64,000 nt of DNA from JANPCX01 sp050916095 (GCA_050916095.1 CP050901.1:2232001-2296000), one strand, 5' to 3'; positions 9,340-20,015 are shown, counted from the stretch's first letter. The notes: generated by a model not told the origin, from the sequence alone. Numbers and translations are program-made.

Positions 9340-9450
9340 GAGCCGCTAACAAAACACTGCATACACCGTTCGCCCCGAAGTCGAAGGGCCTTGCACCGAG
9401 GTACGCGCTGGCTTCGACAAGCTCAGCCCGAACGGTTTTGTTAGCGGCTC
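9340..9450. repeat. 111-bp mobile palindromic element inserted at a TAA stop, copy 1
   Basis: The element has perfect terminal inverted repeats GAGCCGCTAACAAAAC / GTTTTGTTAGCGGCTC and is flanked on both sides by TAA. The left TAA is the stop codon of the ABC exporter. The inside is the core palindrome with TTCGCCCCG and CAGCCCGAACGG arms. A second copy at 40785-40895 is the reverse complement with one mismatch. Ends starting GAGCC and a three-base TNA target duplication are typical of IS5-family elements of the IS1031/IS427 type, so this looks like a non-autonomous derivative. It may also act as a terminator after the exporter gene. Confidence 0.85.
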
Positions 9451-9470
9451 TAAGTACCCTGAGCAAAACC

Positions 9471-9737
9471 TCAGCGCCCTGATGCCTGCGGCTTGCACTG
9501 CTCCGGCTTGCCTTCTTTGAAGGATGCCGTGATGCTGATCGGCGTTTGGTTCGCAGCCAAAATCAACAGATAGGCCTGTCCATCCAAACACAGCTTGCGA
9601 AATTTCCAGGCCTGAACCAGGCCCTCCAGCTTGATGTCTTCCATCACCAGCTCGTCCATGGGCAAAACCCGCTCTGGAGAGGCGACTGCCGCCGCACCAA
9701 CCCACAGCAACACAGCAGCGACAAGGGTGTTTTTCAT
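9471..9737 (-). CDS. small secreted protein of unknown function
   Basis: A protein of 88 residues from the ATG at 9737 (the frame extends eight codons further to 9761). The first 20 or so residues form a typical signal peptide (MKNTLVAAVLLWVGAAAVAS), so it is likely periplasmic. The mature part is about 65 residues, has two cysteines and no motif I recognise. It is divergent from thyA, which starts 40 bases away, and converges on the mobile palindrome at 9340-9450. I do not assign a function. Confidence 0.6.
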   Translation of the reverse strand: MKNTLVAAVLLWVGAAAVASPERVLPMDELVMEDIKLEGLVQAWKFRKLCLDGQAYLLILAANQTPISITASFKEGKPEQCKPQASGR

Positions 9738-9777
9738 GGATAGGCTTTCATTCGTTTGCAATCAATAGAATCGCAGT

Positions 9778-10638
9778 ATGCATTCGTCCCCCACCCCCAC
9801 CACGAACCAGCAGCGGCCCGCCCGCTCCCAATACGAAGACTTCATGCGCCACGTGCAACAAAACGGCGTCCTCAAGGGCGACCGCACCGGCACCGGCACA
9901 CGCAGCGTCTTCGGGCACCAAATGCGCTTCAACTTGAGTGAAGGTTTTCCGCTGGTCACCACCAAGAAGGTGCACCTGAAGTCCATCATCCTGGAGTTGC
10001 TGTGGTTTTTGCGTGGCGACAGCAATGTGGCCTGGCTGCAGGAACGCGGCTGCACGATTTGGGACGAATGGGCACCACCCAGTGGTGACTTGGGGCCCGT
10101 TTACGGTGTGCAGTGGCGCAGTTGGCCCACACCCGATGGCGGGCACATCGATCAAATTGCTGAGGTCGTGAAGCAGTTAAAAACCAACCCCGACTCCCGC
10201 CGCATCATCGTAAGCAGCTGGAACGTGGCCGATCTCTCTCGCATGGCCCTGATGCCCTGCCACGCGTTTTTCCAGTTTTACGTTGCTCCGGCCACCACCG
10301 AAGGCGGACGTGGTCAACTGAGTTGCCAGCTGTATCAGCGCAGCGCCGATATTTTTCTGGGCGTGCCTTTCAACATCGCCAGCTACGCGCTGCTGACCCA
10401 CATGCTGGCCCAGCAGTGTGATTTGGACGTGGGCGACTTTGTCTGGACGGGTGGGGATTGCCACATTTACAGCAACCACCAAGAGCAGGTCGCGCTGCAA
10501 CTGTCGCGCGAACCATTGCCCTATCCCAGCTTGCACATCAAACGTCAGCCCTCGTCCATCTTTGACTACGAGTTCGACGACTTCGAGGTGCGCGACTACC
10601 AGCACCATCCTGCAATCAAAGCGCCAGTGGCTGTTTAG
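9778..10638 (+). CDS. thyA: thymidylate synthase
   Basis: Makes dTMP from dUMP using methylene-tetrahydrofolate, in the cytoplasm. The protein has 286 residues. The catalytic cysteine is C161 in the motif MPCHAFFQFY; the folate and dUMP binding segments (TKKVHLKSI, RRIIVSSWN, CQLYQRSADIFLGVPFNIA) are all present. The dihydrofolate it releases is recycled by FolA, encoded about 10 kb downstream here and not linked in an operon. The frameshifted EamA gene starts 12 bases after its stop. Confidence 0.96.
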   Translation: MHSSPTPTTNQQRPARSQYEDFMRHVQQNGVLKGDRTGTGTRSVFGHQMRFNLSEGFPLVTTKKVHLKSIILELLWFLRGDSNVAWLQERGCTIWDEWAPPSGDLGPVYGVQWRSWPTPDGGHIDQIAEVVKQLKTNPDSRRIIVSSWNVADLSRMALMPCHAFFQFYVAPATTEGGRGQLSCQLYQRSADIFLGVPFNIASYALLTHMLAQQCDLDVGDFVWTGGDCHIYSNHQEQVALQLSREPLPYPSLHIKRQPSSIFDYEFDDFEVRDYQHHPAIKAPVAV

Positions 10639-10650
10639 AAACGCACTGCG

Positions 10651-11531
10651 ATGCTGACCCGCCGCCAGCTCGGCACCTTGGCCTTGCTCACCTTGATGTG
10701 GGGCATCAACTGGCCCATGATGAAGTACAGCCTGCGCGAACTCTCGCCGCTGTACTTTCGGGCCATCACGATGACGGGCGGTGCGATCGGCCTCTACCTG
10801 TTCTTTCGCTGGCGTGGCGTTGCAATGAATTTGCCGCGCTCAGAAATCGCGCGTATTGCCTGGCTGGCCTTGCCGAACATTCTCGGTTGGCACTTTTTCT
10901 CCATCATCGGTCTGCAAGCCTTGGCTTCAGGCCGCGCTGCCATCCTCGGATTCACCATGCCGGTGTGGACGGTGCTGCTCGGCGTGCTGCTGCTCAAACA
11001 AGACTTGAACCCTCGTGTGCTGCTGAGCGTTGTGGCGGCCGCCACAGCAGTGGCCTTGCTCTCGGCCCAAGAACTGACCCAACTCGCAGGCAAGCCGCTC
11101 GGGGTGTTGTGGATGCAATTGGCCGCCATCAGCTGGGCAACCGGCACTTTGATGATGCGGCGCACAACCACCACCTTGCCCACCGAAGCAGTCACGGTCT
11201 GGATGATGCTGATGGGCGCGGTGTTTTTTTGGTGCGTTGCGCCGATGCTGGAGCCCACGCCCCAACCCGCGCTGTTCAGCACAGGCCTGTGGTTGTCATT
11301 GCTTTACGGCGTGGTACTGAACTACGGTTATGCACAGGTCATTTGGTTTGGCATGGCTCGTAACCTGCCGCCTGCCGCCAGTGCGTTTTCTGTGATGGCT
11401 GTGTGCCCTTGGTGGGCACGCTGTCGGCCACCTTGATCGTGGGGGAGGTGCCCAGAACATTGGACTGGGTGGCTGCTGCATGCATCATGGTGGCCATTGG
11501 CAGCGCCTTGATCCCAAAACGTCAACCCTGA
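10651..11531 (+). pseudogene. EamA family transporter, frameshifted near the C-terminus
   Basis: A ten-helix DMT/EamA transporter, probably co-transcribed with thyA. The first frame runs from the ATG at 10651 to 11436 and ends in a non-family tail after SVMAV. The true C-terminus continues in another frame from 11406: PLVGTLSATLIVGEVPRTLD and on to a TGA at 11529-11531. The break lies in GTGTGCCC at 11401-11408 and corresponds to one missing or two extra bases. Without it the protein would have about 293 residues, the normal size. The gene end overlaps the convergent VOC gene by ten bases. Confidence 0.75.
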
Positions 11532-12025
11532 CTGGATCCGCTGGACTTGAGCGACAGTGCTTGGATCACCTCATGCGGTGCCTGCACCAGCTCAATCAAC
11601 ACGCCCTCACCGCCCATTGGAAACTCCGCACTGCTCTTGGGGTGGATGAAACAAATGTCGTGGCCAGTGGCCCCTTTTCGTATGCCCCCCGGCGCAAAAC
11701 GCACACCTTGGGCGGTGAGCCATTGCACCGCTTGTGCCAGGTCATCCACCCACAGACCGACGTGGTTCAGCGGCGTTGTGTGAACTGCGGGTTTTTTGTT
11801 GATGTCCAACGGCTGCATCAAGTCAATTTCCACTGCCGCCAAGCCTTGGCCCAGCGTGCAAATGTCTTCATCCACGTTCTCGCGTTCGGACACAAAAGTG
11901 CTTTGGACCGAGAGTCCGAGCATGTCCACCCAAAGCTTTTTGAGGCGGCTTTTGTCTTCACCTCCGATAGCGACTTGTTGGATGCCAAGCACGCGAAATG
12001 GGCGGGCAGGACTGGATGTATTCAT
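11522..12025 (-). CDS. VOC family protein, candidate methylmalonyl-CoA epimerase
   Basis: A protein of 167 residues made of two vicinal-oxygen-chelate modules. The motifs LNHVGLWVDD and FIHPKS...GVLIELVQ match the second half of methylmalonyl-CoA epimerases. The gene lies six to nine bases after pccA and is last in the propionate operon, which otherwise lacks the epimerase needed to turn the carboxylase product into the mutase substrate; that is why I infer this role. An oddity: the first metal-ligand position, usually His, is Gln (GIQQVAI), as in some glyoxalases. The ATG at 12025 has a GGAG eight bases upstream; a GTG at 12034 is possible. Other VOC functions cannot be excluded. Confidence 0.7.
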   Translation of the reverse strand: MNTSSPARPFRVLGIQQVAIGGEDKSRLKKLWVDMLGLSVQSTFVSERENVDEDICTLGQGLAAVEIDLMQPLDINKKPAVHTTPLNHVGLWVDDLAQAVQWLTAQGVRFAPGGIRKGATGHDICFIHPKSSAEFPMGGEGVLIELVQAPHEVIQALSLKSSGSSQG

Positions 12026-12040
12026 CTTGTTCACTCCAGT

Positions 12041-14116
12041 TCAAGCAAAACGCAGAATCACCTGATCCACCGCAAGGCTCTCCCCCTGGTGGGCAGCCAC
12101 CTCGGCCACCAGGGCGTCTTGTGTGGCCAGCAGAATGTTCTCCATCTTCATGGCTTCGATCACGGCCAGTTTCTCACCGGCCAGCACCTTTTGGCCCACC
12201 TTGACCGAGACATCACGCAACAAACCCGGCATGGGCGAGAGCAAAAACTTGGACAAATCGGGTGGCGACTTGAACTGCATCAGCTTGGACAAGGCCGCTG
12301 CACGTGGGCTCAATACCTTGGCATCAATTTGCGCCCCGTTGTGGCGCACGCGATAGGTCAAACCCACGCGTTCCACTTGCGCACAAACAGGCTGACTGTT
12401 GATGCGGGCGTGCAGCACCGGGTCACGCAGCGCGCTGTAAAAAGCCACACGGTAGGTTTGTTTGTCCACCGTCACCACCACGGCATCGCCATCCAGGTGC
12501 ATTTGAACTGGCAAATGCTCAGTTTGACCTTGGCCCAAATCGGTGACCACCACAAACTCTTGCCCCACCTGCACCGCATGGCCTGCCAATTGGCCGGTGA
12601 TGCCACTGGCCCGTCTCCTGTGCATACGGTGAATGGCCGCAGCCAGTACACGCAAAGTCACTGGCGCATCGTGGCGCAGCATGCTGGAAGAAAAGCCCTG
12701 GGCGAAATGTTGGGCGATGAAGCCCGTGTTGAAGCGCCCCGCCACAAAGTCAGGGTGGGCGAGCAGCGCGGCCTGGAAGGGAATGTTGGAATGGATGCCG
12801 CGAATGACGAATGCGTTCAGCGCCTCACGCATGCGGGCAATCGCATCTTGTCGGTCGCGGCCATGAACGATGAGTTTGGCAATCATCGAGTCGTAGTGCA
12901 TGGAAATTTCACTGCCTTCCACCACCCCGGTGTCCACACGAACACCGCCATGAACAACGCCATTGCCACCTGCAGCAGGCCCCGTGGCTTTGTGGGTTTC
13001 GGGGCTGCCTCCAGGCGGCGGCAGCGTTTCCAGCGGTGGTTGAAACTTCACCAACCGTCCTATGGATGGCAAAAAACCGCGCTCGGCATCTTCCGCATTG
13101 ATGCGGCACTCCATGGCCCAGCCTCGGCGCTGCACTTGGGCTTGGGTGAATGACAACGGCTCACCCGCTGCCACGCGGATCATTTGCTCCACCAAATCCA
13201 GCCCGGTGATGCACTCCGTCACCGGGTGCTCCACCTGCAAACGGGTGTTCATCTCCAGAAAGTAAAAACTCTGGTCTTTGCCAACCACGAACTCCACCGT
13301 GCCCGCGCTTTGGTAGTTCACCGCTTTGGCCAGGGCCACGGCCTGTTCGCCCATTGCCTTGCGTGTGGCCTCGCTGATGAAGGGCGACGGTGCTTCTTCA
13401 ATCACTTTCTGGTGCCGACGCTGGATGGAACACTCACGCTCGTTCAGGTAGACCACATGGCCTTGAGAGTCGCCCAGAATCTGAATCTCAATGTGACGCG
13501 GTTCTTCTACAAACTTTTCGATGAACACCCGGTCGTCGCCAAAACTGTTGCGCGCTTCGTTTTGGCAACTGGTGAATCCATCAAAGGTTTCTTTGTCGCT
13601 GTAGGCCACGCGCAAGCCCTTGCCACCGCCACCGGCACTGGCTTTGATCATCACCGGGAATCCAATGTCCTTGGCGATTTGGACCGCCTGCTCTGGCGAT
13701 TCAATGGCCGCGTTGTGCCCCGGTATGGTGTTGACTTGGGCCTGCATGGCGAGCTTCTTGGACGCAATCTTGTCGCCCATCGCAGCAATCGCCCCGTGTT
13801 TGGGGCCGATGAAAACAATGCCCGCTTCTTCCACCTTGCGTGCGAACTCTTCGTTCTCGCTCAAAAAACCGTATCCCGGATGCACCGCCTGCGCGCCGGT
13901 TTGCTGGCAAGCCGCGATGATTTTTTCCATTACCAAGTAGGACTCGCGGCTGGGTGCAGGGCCCAGATGAACCGCCTCGTCTGCGAGTTCAACATGCCGC
14001 GCGTCGCGGTCCGCATCCGAATAAACGGCCACCGTCTTGATGCCCATCTTTCGTGCAGTTTTGATCACGCGGCAGGCGATCTCGCCTCTATTGGCGATCA
14101 GGATTTTTTTAAACAT
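12041..14116 (-). CDS. pccA: propionyl-CoA carboxylase alpha subunit (biotin carboxylase and carrier)
   Basis: Carboxylates its own biotin with bicarbonate and ATP, then hands CO2 to PccB to make methylmalonyl-CoA from propionyl-CoA. The protein has 691 residues. The N-terminal half is biotin carboxylase (MFKKILIANRGEIACRV; ATP-grasp ASAGGGGKGLR; EMNTRLQVEHPVTE). The C-terminus is the biotinyl domain with the acceptor lysine in EAMKMEN. I chose the ATG at 14116; the frame extends upstream to 14185 only because it reads through a palindromic repeat, giving a non-native LRQAQPER peptide. It is downstream of pccB with an intervening repeat at 14153-14249. Confidence 0.95.
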   Translation of the reverse strand: MFKKILIANRGEIACRVIKTARKMGIKTVAVYSDADRDARHVELADEAVHLGPAPSRESYLVMEKIIAACQQTGAQAVHPGYGFLSENEEFARKVEEAGIVFIGPKHGAIAAMGDKIASKKLAMQAQVNTIPGHNAAIESPEQAVQIAKDIGFPVMIKASAGGGGKGLRVAYSDKETFDGFTSCQNEARNSFGDDRVFIEKFVEEPRHIEIQILGDSQGHVVYLNERECSIQRRHQKVIEEAPSPFISEATRKAMGEQAVALAKAVNYQSAGTVEFVVGKDQSFYFLEMNTRLQVEHPVTECITGLDLVEQMIRVAAGEPLSFTQAQVQRRGWAMECRINAEDAERGFLPSIGRLVKFQPPLETLPPPGGSPETHKATGPAAGGNGVVHGGVRVDTGVVEGSEISMHYDSMIAKLIVHGRDRQDAIARMREALNAFVIRGIHSNIPFQAALLAHPDFVAGRFNTGFIAQHFAQGFSSSMLRHDAPVTLRVLAAAIHRMHRRRASGITGQLAGHAVQVGQEFVVVTDLGQGQTEHLPVQMHLDGDAVVVTVDKQTYRVAFYSALRDPVLHARINSQPVCAQVERVGLTYRVRHNGAQIDAKVLSPRAAALSKLMQFKSPPDLSKFLLSPMPGLLRDVSVKVGQKVLAGEKLAVIEAMKMENILLATQDALVAEVAAHQGESLAVDQVILRFA

Positions 14117-14152
14117 GGGATGGCTCCATCGCTGCAAGATCGCCGAAAAACT

Positions 14153-14249
14153 CCGTTCGGGCTGAGCCTGTCGAAGCCTGCGCATGCCTCCGAGATGGCA
14201 CTTCGGCAGGTCCTGTCCTGAGCACCGTCGAAGGGTCAGTGCGAACGGG
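14153..14249. repeat. core palindromic repeat between pccB and pccA
   Basis: An imperfect hairpin with arms CCGTTCGGGCTGAGCCTGTC and the inverse ending GTCAGTGCGAACGG. It sits inside the propionate operon, in the 183-base gap between two genes that must be expressed together. Here it may modulate mRNA stability or the ratio of the two subunits rather than end transcription; that is inference. No outer terminal repeats of the other element families are visible around it. Confidence 0.7.
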
Positions 14250-14299
14250 AATGGGTTTGTCGCGAGGGATCAGAACACCAGTCAGCATGCCCACCTCCA

Positions 14300-15832
14300 T
14301 CACAAAGGAATATTTCCGTGCTTGCGCCACGGGTTCTCCAACTTCTTGTGTTTCAACATGGCCAACGAACGGCAAATGCGCTTGCGCGTTTCATGCGGCT
14401 GAATCACGTCGTCGATGTAGCCGCGGCTGCCGGCGACAAATGGATTGGCGAAACGGGCTTTGTATTCGGCCTCGCGTGCTGCGAGTTTCTCGGGGTCGTT
14501 TTTGTCTTCGCGGAAGATGATCTCCACCGCGCCCTTGGCTCCCATCACGGCGATTTCGGCGTTCGGCCAGGCAAAGTTCACATCGCCGCGCAGGTGTTTA
14601 GAGGCCATCACGTCATAGGCACCGCCATAAGCCTTGCGGGTGATGATGGTGATTTTGGGCACGGTGCACTCGGCATAGGCATAGAGCAATTTCGCGCCGT
14701 GTTTGATGATGCCGCCGTACTCTTGCGCGGTGCCGGGCATGAAGCCGGGCACGTCCACAAAAGTCAGGACCGGAATATTGAAGGCATCACAAAACCGAAT
14801 GAAACGCGCGGCTTTGGTGCTGCTTTTGATGTCCAGACAACCGGCCAGCACCAAGGGCTGGTTGGCCACGACACCCACGGTTTGACCTTGCATGCGGATG
14901 AAACCGACGACGATGTTTTTGGCGTATTCGGGTTGGATTTCAAAAAACTCACCGTCGTCTGCGGTTTTGACGATGAGCTCTTTCATGTCGTAGGGCTTGT
15001 TGGGGTTGTCGGGCACCAGGGTGTCCAGGGACCACTCCACGCGGTCCACGGGATCGTCGCTGGGACGCACCGGCGGTTGGTCGCGGTTGTTCAGCGGCAG
15101 GTAGTTGAACAGGCGACGCAGCATCAGGAGTGCATCCACATCGTTGTCCAGCGCCAAATCGGCCACGCCGCTGCGGGTGGTGTGGCTGATGGCGCCGCCG
15201 AGGTCTTCCGCCGTCACTTCTTCATGCGTCACTGTTTTCACCACCTCGGGGCCGGTGACGAACATATAGGACGAGTCCTTCACCATGAAGATGAAGTCGG
15301 TGATGGCCGGGCTGTAAACCGCGCCGCCGGCGCAGGGCCCCATGATGAGGCTAATTTGTGGCACGACGCCTGAAGCCAGCACATTACGCTGGAACACATC
15401 GGCATACCCACCCAGCGACGCCACACCTTCTTGAATGCGGGCGCCGCCGGAGTCATTCAAACCAATGATGGGCGCACCTACCTTCATGGCCTGGTCCATG
15501 ACTTTGCAGATTTTTTCTGCGTGGGCTTCAGACAATGCACCGCCAAAAACAGTGAAGTCCTGGCTGTAGACAAAAACCAGCCGGCCATTGATCAAGCCGT
15601 AACCCGTCACCACGCCGTCGCCGGGAATTTTGTTGTCCTGCATGCCGAAGTCGGCGCAGCGGTGCTCGACGAACATGTCCCACTCTTCAAAGCTGCCTTC
15701 GTCCAGCAGCAAATCCAAACGCTCGCGCGCCGTGAGTTTGCCTTTGGCATGCTGAGCGGCGATGCGTTTTTCCCCGCCGCCCAAACGCGCGGCGGCACGC
15801 TTTTTTTCCAGTTGTTCCAAGATGTCGTGCAT
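14300..15832 (-). CDS. pccB: propionyl-CoA carboxylase beta subunit (carboxyltransferase)
   Basis: Carboxyltransferase half of propionyl-CoA carboxylase; 510 residues, the usual length. Family features are intact: GGARIQEGVASLGGYADVF, IMGPCAGGAVYSPAITDFI and FVDVPGFMPGTAQEYGGII, which form the acyl-CoA and biotin pockets. The start is the ATG at 15832 (MHDILEQLEKKR); five upstream codons to a TTG are unlikely. It begins 11 bases after the stop of the MeaB fusion gene, so the operon order is mutase, GIY-YIG/MeaB, PccB, PccA, VOC protein. Confidence 0.95.
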   Translation of the reverse strand: MHDILEQLEKKRAAARLGGGEKRIAAQHAKGKLTARERLDLLLDEGSFEEWDMFVEHRCADFGMQDNKIPGDGVVTGYGLINGRLVFVYSQDFTVFGGALSEAHAEKICKVMDQAMKVGAPIIGLNDSGGARIQEGVASLGGYADVFQRNVLASGVVPQISLIMGPCAGGAVYSPAITDFIFMVKDSSYMFVTGPEVVKTVTHEEVTAEDLGGAISHTTRSGVADLALDNDVDALLMLRRLFNYLPLNNRDQPPVRPSDDPVDRVEWSLDTLVPDNPNKPYDMKELIVKTADDGEFFEIQPEYAKNIVVGFIRMQGQTVGVVANQPLVLAGCLDIKSSTKAARFIRFCDAFNIPVLTFVDVPGFMPGTAQEYGGIIKHGAKLLYAYAECTVPKITIITRKAYGGAYDVMASKHLRGDVNFAWPNAEIAVMGAKGAVEIIFREDKNDPEKLAAREAEYKARFANPFVAGSRGYIDDVIQPHETRKRICRSLAMLKHKKLENPWRKHGNIPL

Positions 15833-15843
15833 GCTTGTCTCGT

Positions 15844-17526
15844 TCAAACTCCCGTTCGCCCTGAGCCTGTCGAAGGGCTATTGGATGTGTTCGCAGGGGC
15901 TTCGACAGGCTCAGCCCGAACGGATAGAGAGGTATGCCATGTGCATATGATCTGGCGAGCTGCGGTCGATGCAGCTAAGCGGCCCGCAGTCACATCTGCC
16001 GTCACGGTGGGCAGCGTCGCTTGGACTTTCGGATGCTGGCGAAAGGCCAGTTTCAGGTCATGGTCAATGCGCTCCCACATCCAGGCCAGGGCTTGTTGTT
16101 GGCGCCTGTGGGTGTGCAAGCCGCCCGCGTGCTGTTGGCTGCGGAACTGGGTGACCAACTCCCAAAACTGAGCGATGCCCTTGCCCTGTAAGGCGCTGAT
16201 CTGCATCACCTGGGGCTGCCAAGTGGGCGTTGGTTCATGCACTGCGTCGGTTGGCGCATGGGGTCTGAGCAAATGCATCGCGCCGCTGATTTGCGCTTGC
16301 GCGCGGGTTGCCGCGTCAGCGTCGATGTCGGCTTTGTTGATCACCACCAAGTCGGCCAGCTCCATCACGCCTTTTTTGATGGCTTGCAGATCGTCCCCGG
16401 CATTGGGCAATTGCATGAGTACGAACATGTCAGTCATGCCAGACACGGCCAACTCGCTTTGACCGACGCCCACGGTTTCAACGATCACGATGTCGTAACC
16501 CGCCGCTTCACAGACCAGCATGGCTTCACGGGTTTTTTCTGCCACACCACCGAGGGTGCCGCTTGACGGGCTGGGCCTTATATAGGCCTTCGGGTGAACG
16601 GAGAGTTTCTCCATCCGGGTTTTGTCACCCAAGATCGAGCCGCCCGACACGGTCGACGAAGGATCAATGGTCAGCACCGCCACCCGGTGCCCTTGCTCAA
16701 TCAAATACAAACCCAGGGCTTCGATGAAGGTGGATTTGCCAACGCCCGGTACGCCGCTGATGCCCAGCCGGAACGAATGGCCACAGCGCGGCAGCAACTG
16801 GGTGAGCAAGGCATCGGCTTGGTCGCGGTGGTCAGGCCGGGTCGATTCCAGCAGGGTGATGGCTTTGGCCACGCCGCGTCGCTGCTGAGCTGGATCATGG
16901 TGAAGCACAGCTTGCAAGAGCCCTTCGACAAGCTCAGGGCGAGCGGTGGGAAAAGTTTCGGCTGGTTGTTGCTCCACATCGCCACCACCACCCCGTTCGG
17001 GCTGAGCTTGTCGAAGCCTTTGTGACAGGCCACCTTCTGTCCCTTCGACAGGCTCAGGGCGAACGGAGACGGGAGGCTGGGCTTGTCGTTGCGCCTCATC
17101 CCCAGCCCGTTCGGGCTGAGCTTGTCGAAGCCTTTGCGAGGTTCCACCTTCAGGCCCTTCGACAAGTCCTGTCATGAGCCCCGTCGAAGGGTCAGGGCGA
17201 ACGGAGGGAGGGGGTTCGGAGTCAGCTGTAGGAGAGTTTTTTGTTTTTGATCGCGCCAGGCGCTTGATACTTTCCCAGTCTCCTCGGATCAATGCCTCTT
17301 TTTTGGCCCGTGACCACCCCTTCACCTGAAGTTCAAAGGCCAGCGCACCCTCCCGGGTCTCGAACTCACCTTGCCATGACAACTGCAAAGGCTTTAGGTC
17401 ACGCGTGTACCCAATATCACCATCTTCGTGCTGCCTCAAACGAGTCGCCAAATCATCCGTGTGGCCGCAGTAATAGCTGCCATCCACGCATTGCAGGATG
17501 TAAACAAAAAAGTGCTTCACGGACAA
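15844..17526 (-). CDS. meaB: GIY-YIG domain joined in frame to MeaB (mutase-associated GTPase)
   Basis: One uninterrupted 560-codon frame. Residues 1-97 are a GIY-YIG nuclease-like domain (FVYILQCVDGSYYCGHTDD, catalytic-type Arg after LAT). Residues about 98-190 are pure translation of palindromic repeats (peptides LRQAQPER, VRPEPVEG, ARPELVEG). From about 195 it is MeaB, the G3E GTPase that loads and protects methylmalonyl-CoA mutase: Walker A GVPGVGKST, DPSSTVSGGSILGDKTRM, SPSSGTLGGVA, VETVGVGQSE, NKAD. The last 25 residues again come from a repeat (15852-15923). MeaB has no ATG of its own; it could start independently at a TTG or GTG near LLQAVLHHD. The long frame starts at TTG (17526) or GTG (17520). 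Whether one or two proteins are made is open. Confidence 0.8.
   Translation of the reverse strand: MSVKHFFVYILQCVDGSYYCGHTDDLATRLRQHEDGDIGYTRDLKPLQLSWQGEFETREGALAFELQVKGWSRAKKEALIRGDWESIKRLARSKTKNSPTADSEPPPSVRPDPSTGLMTGLVEGPEGGTSQRLRQAQPERAGDEAQRQAQPPVSVRPEPVEGTEGGLSQRLRQAQPERGGGGDVEQQPAETFPTARPELVEGLLQAVLHHDPAQQRRGVAKAITLLESTRPDHRDQADALLTQLLPRCGHSFRLGISGVPGVGKSTFIEALGLYLIEQGHRVAVLTIDPSSTVSGGSILGDKTRMEKLSVHPKAYIRPSPSSGTLGGVAEKTREAMLVCEAAGYDIVIVETVGVGQSELAVSGMTDMFVLMQLPNAGDDLQAIKKGVMELADLVVINKADIDADAATRAQAQISGAMHLLRPHAPTDAVHEPTPTWQPQVMQISALQGKGIAQFWELVTQFRSQQHAGGLHTHRRQQQALAWMWERIDHDLKLAFRQHPKVQATLPTVTADVTAGRLAASTAARQIICTWHTSLSVRAEPVEAPANTSNSPSTGSGRTGV
15852..15923. repeat. core palindromic repeat inside the 3' end of meaB
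   Basis: Arms CCGTTCGCCCTGAGCCTGTC and the inverse CGACAGGCTCAGCCCGAACG, with a loop of about 30 bases. It lies within the coding frame and adds a foreign C-terminal tail (VRAEPVEAP ... STGSGRTG) to MeaB before the stop at 15844. The hairpin is followed closely by pccB. Confidence 0.85.
16916..17204. repeat. tandem core palindromic repeats bridging the GIY-YIG and MeaB coding regions
   Basis: Two complete hairpins (16993-17066 and 17107-17204) plus a half copy (16916-16946), each with the TTCGGGCTGAGCTTGTCGAA / CTTCGACAGGCTCAGGGCGAA type arms. All are in frame with the surrounding gene and contain no stop in that frame, so they create a repetitive Pro/Glu/Arg-rich linker. Their insertion probably removed the original stop of the GIY-YIG gene and the original start of meaB. 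Confidence 0.85.
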
Positions 17527-17571
17527 GTCGCTCGGCTGTTGGAGTGAGACAAGGAAGCGGCCCGCCGCCGC

Positions 17572-19770
<2,199 letters not shown>

Positions 19771-19803
19771 GTAGGCCTCACTGGTAACGACGGGGTTATG
19801 ACT

Positions 19804-19929
19804 CAATACTGTTCGTTTAACACCGTTCGCCCTGAGCTTGTCGAAGGGTCTTCCCAGAGGCACGCGCTGGCTTCGACAGGCTCAGCCCGAACGGATTTTG
19901 ATTTCGTGCGGCCTAAACGAACAGTATTG
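19804..19929. repeat. 126-bp mobile palindromic element upstream of the mutase gene
   Basis: Perfect 16-bp terminal inverted repeats CAATACTGTTCGTTTA / TAAACGAACAGTATTG enclose the core palindrome (19823-19894). The flanks GGTTATGACT (19794-19803) and GGATATGACT (19930-19939) form a 10-bp target duplication with one mismatch. Duplications of this size suggest an IS4-type transposase moved it. It sits 34 bases upstream of the mutase ATG, so it may separate the operon from its original promoter or supply a new 5' leader. Confidence 0.8.
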
Positions 19930-19995
19930 GGATATGACTTGAAGGACAACCTATGGCCGCTTACCAAAGTGTTTGATTTAAAAGGACAATTTACC

Positions 19996-20015
19996 ATAAT
20001 TCAAAATTGAATTAT
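19996..20015. promoter_or_regulatory. candidate operator dyad between mutase operon and GntR gene
   Basis: A 20-base dyad ATAATTCAA-AA-TTGAATTAT in an AT-rich pocket of the 422-base divergent gap (19771-20192). Placement and symmetry fit a site for the adjacent GntR-family regulator, controlling the mutase operon and perhaps itself. The rest of the gap holds the 126-bp mobile element and no gene. Confidence 0.4.

Noticed and set aside
11480..13153. A 557-codon plus-strand frame opposite the VOC and pccA genes
   Set aside because: Spans two clear minus-strand genes and has no family character.
16916..17204. Repeats considered as a CRISPR array
   Set aside because: The units are palindromic hairpins of varied length without constant spacers, no cas genes are present, and the same units occur singly across the window.
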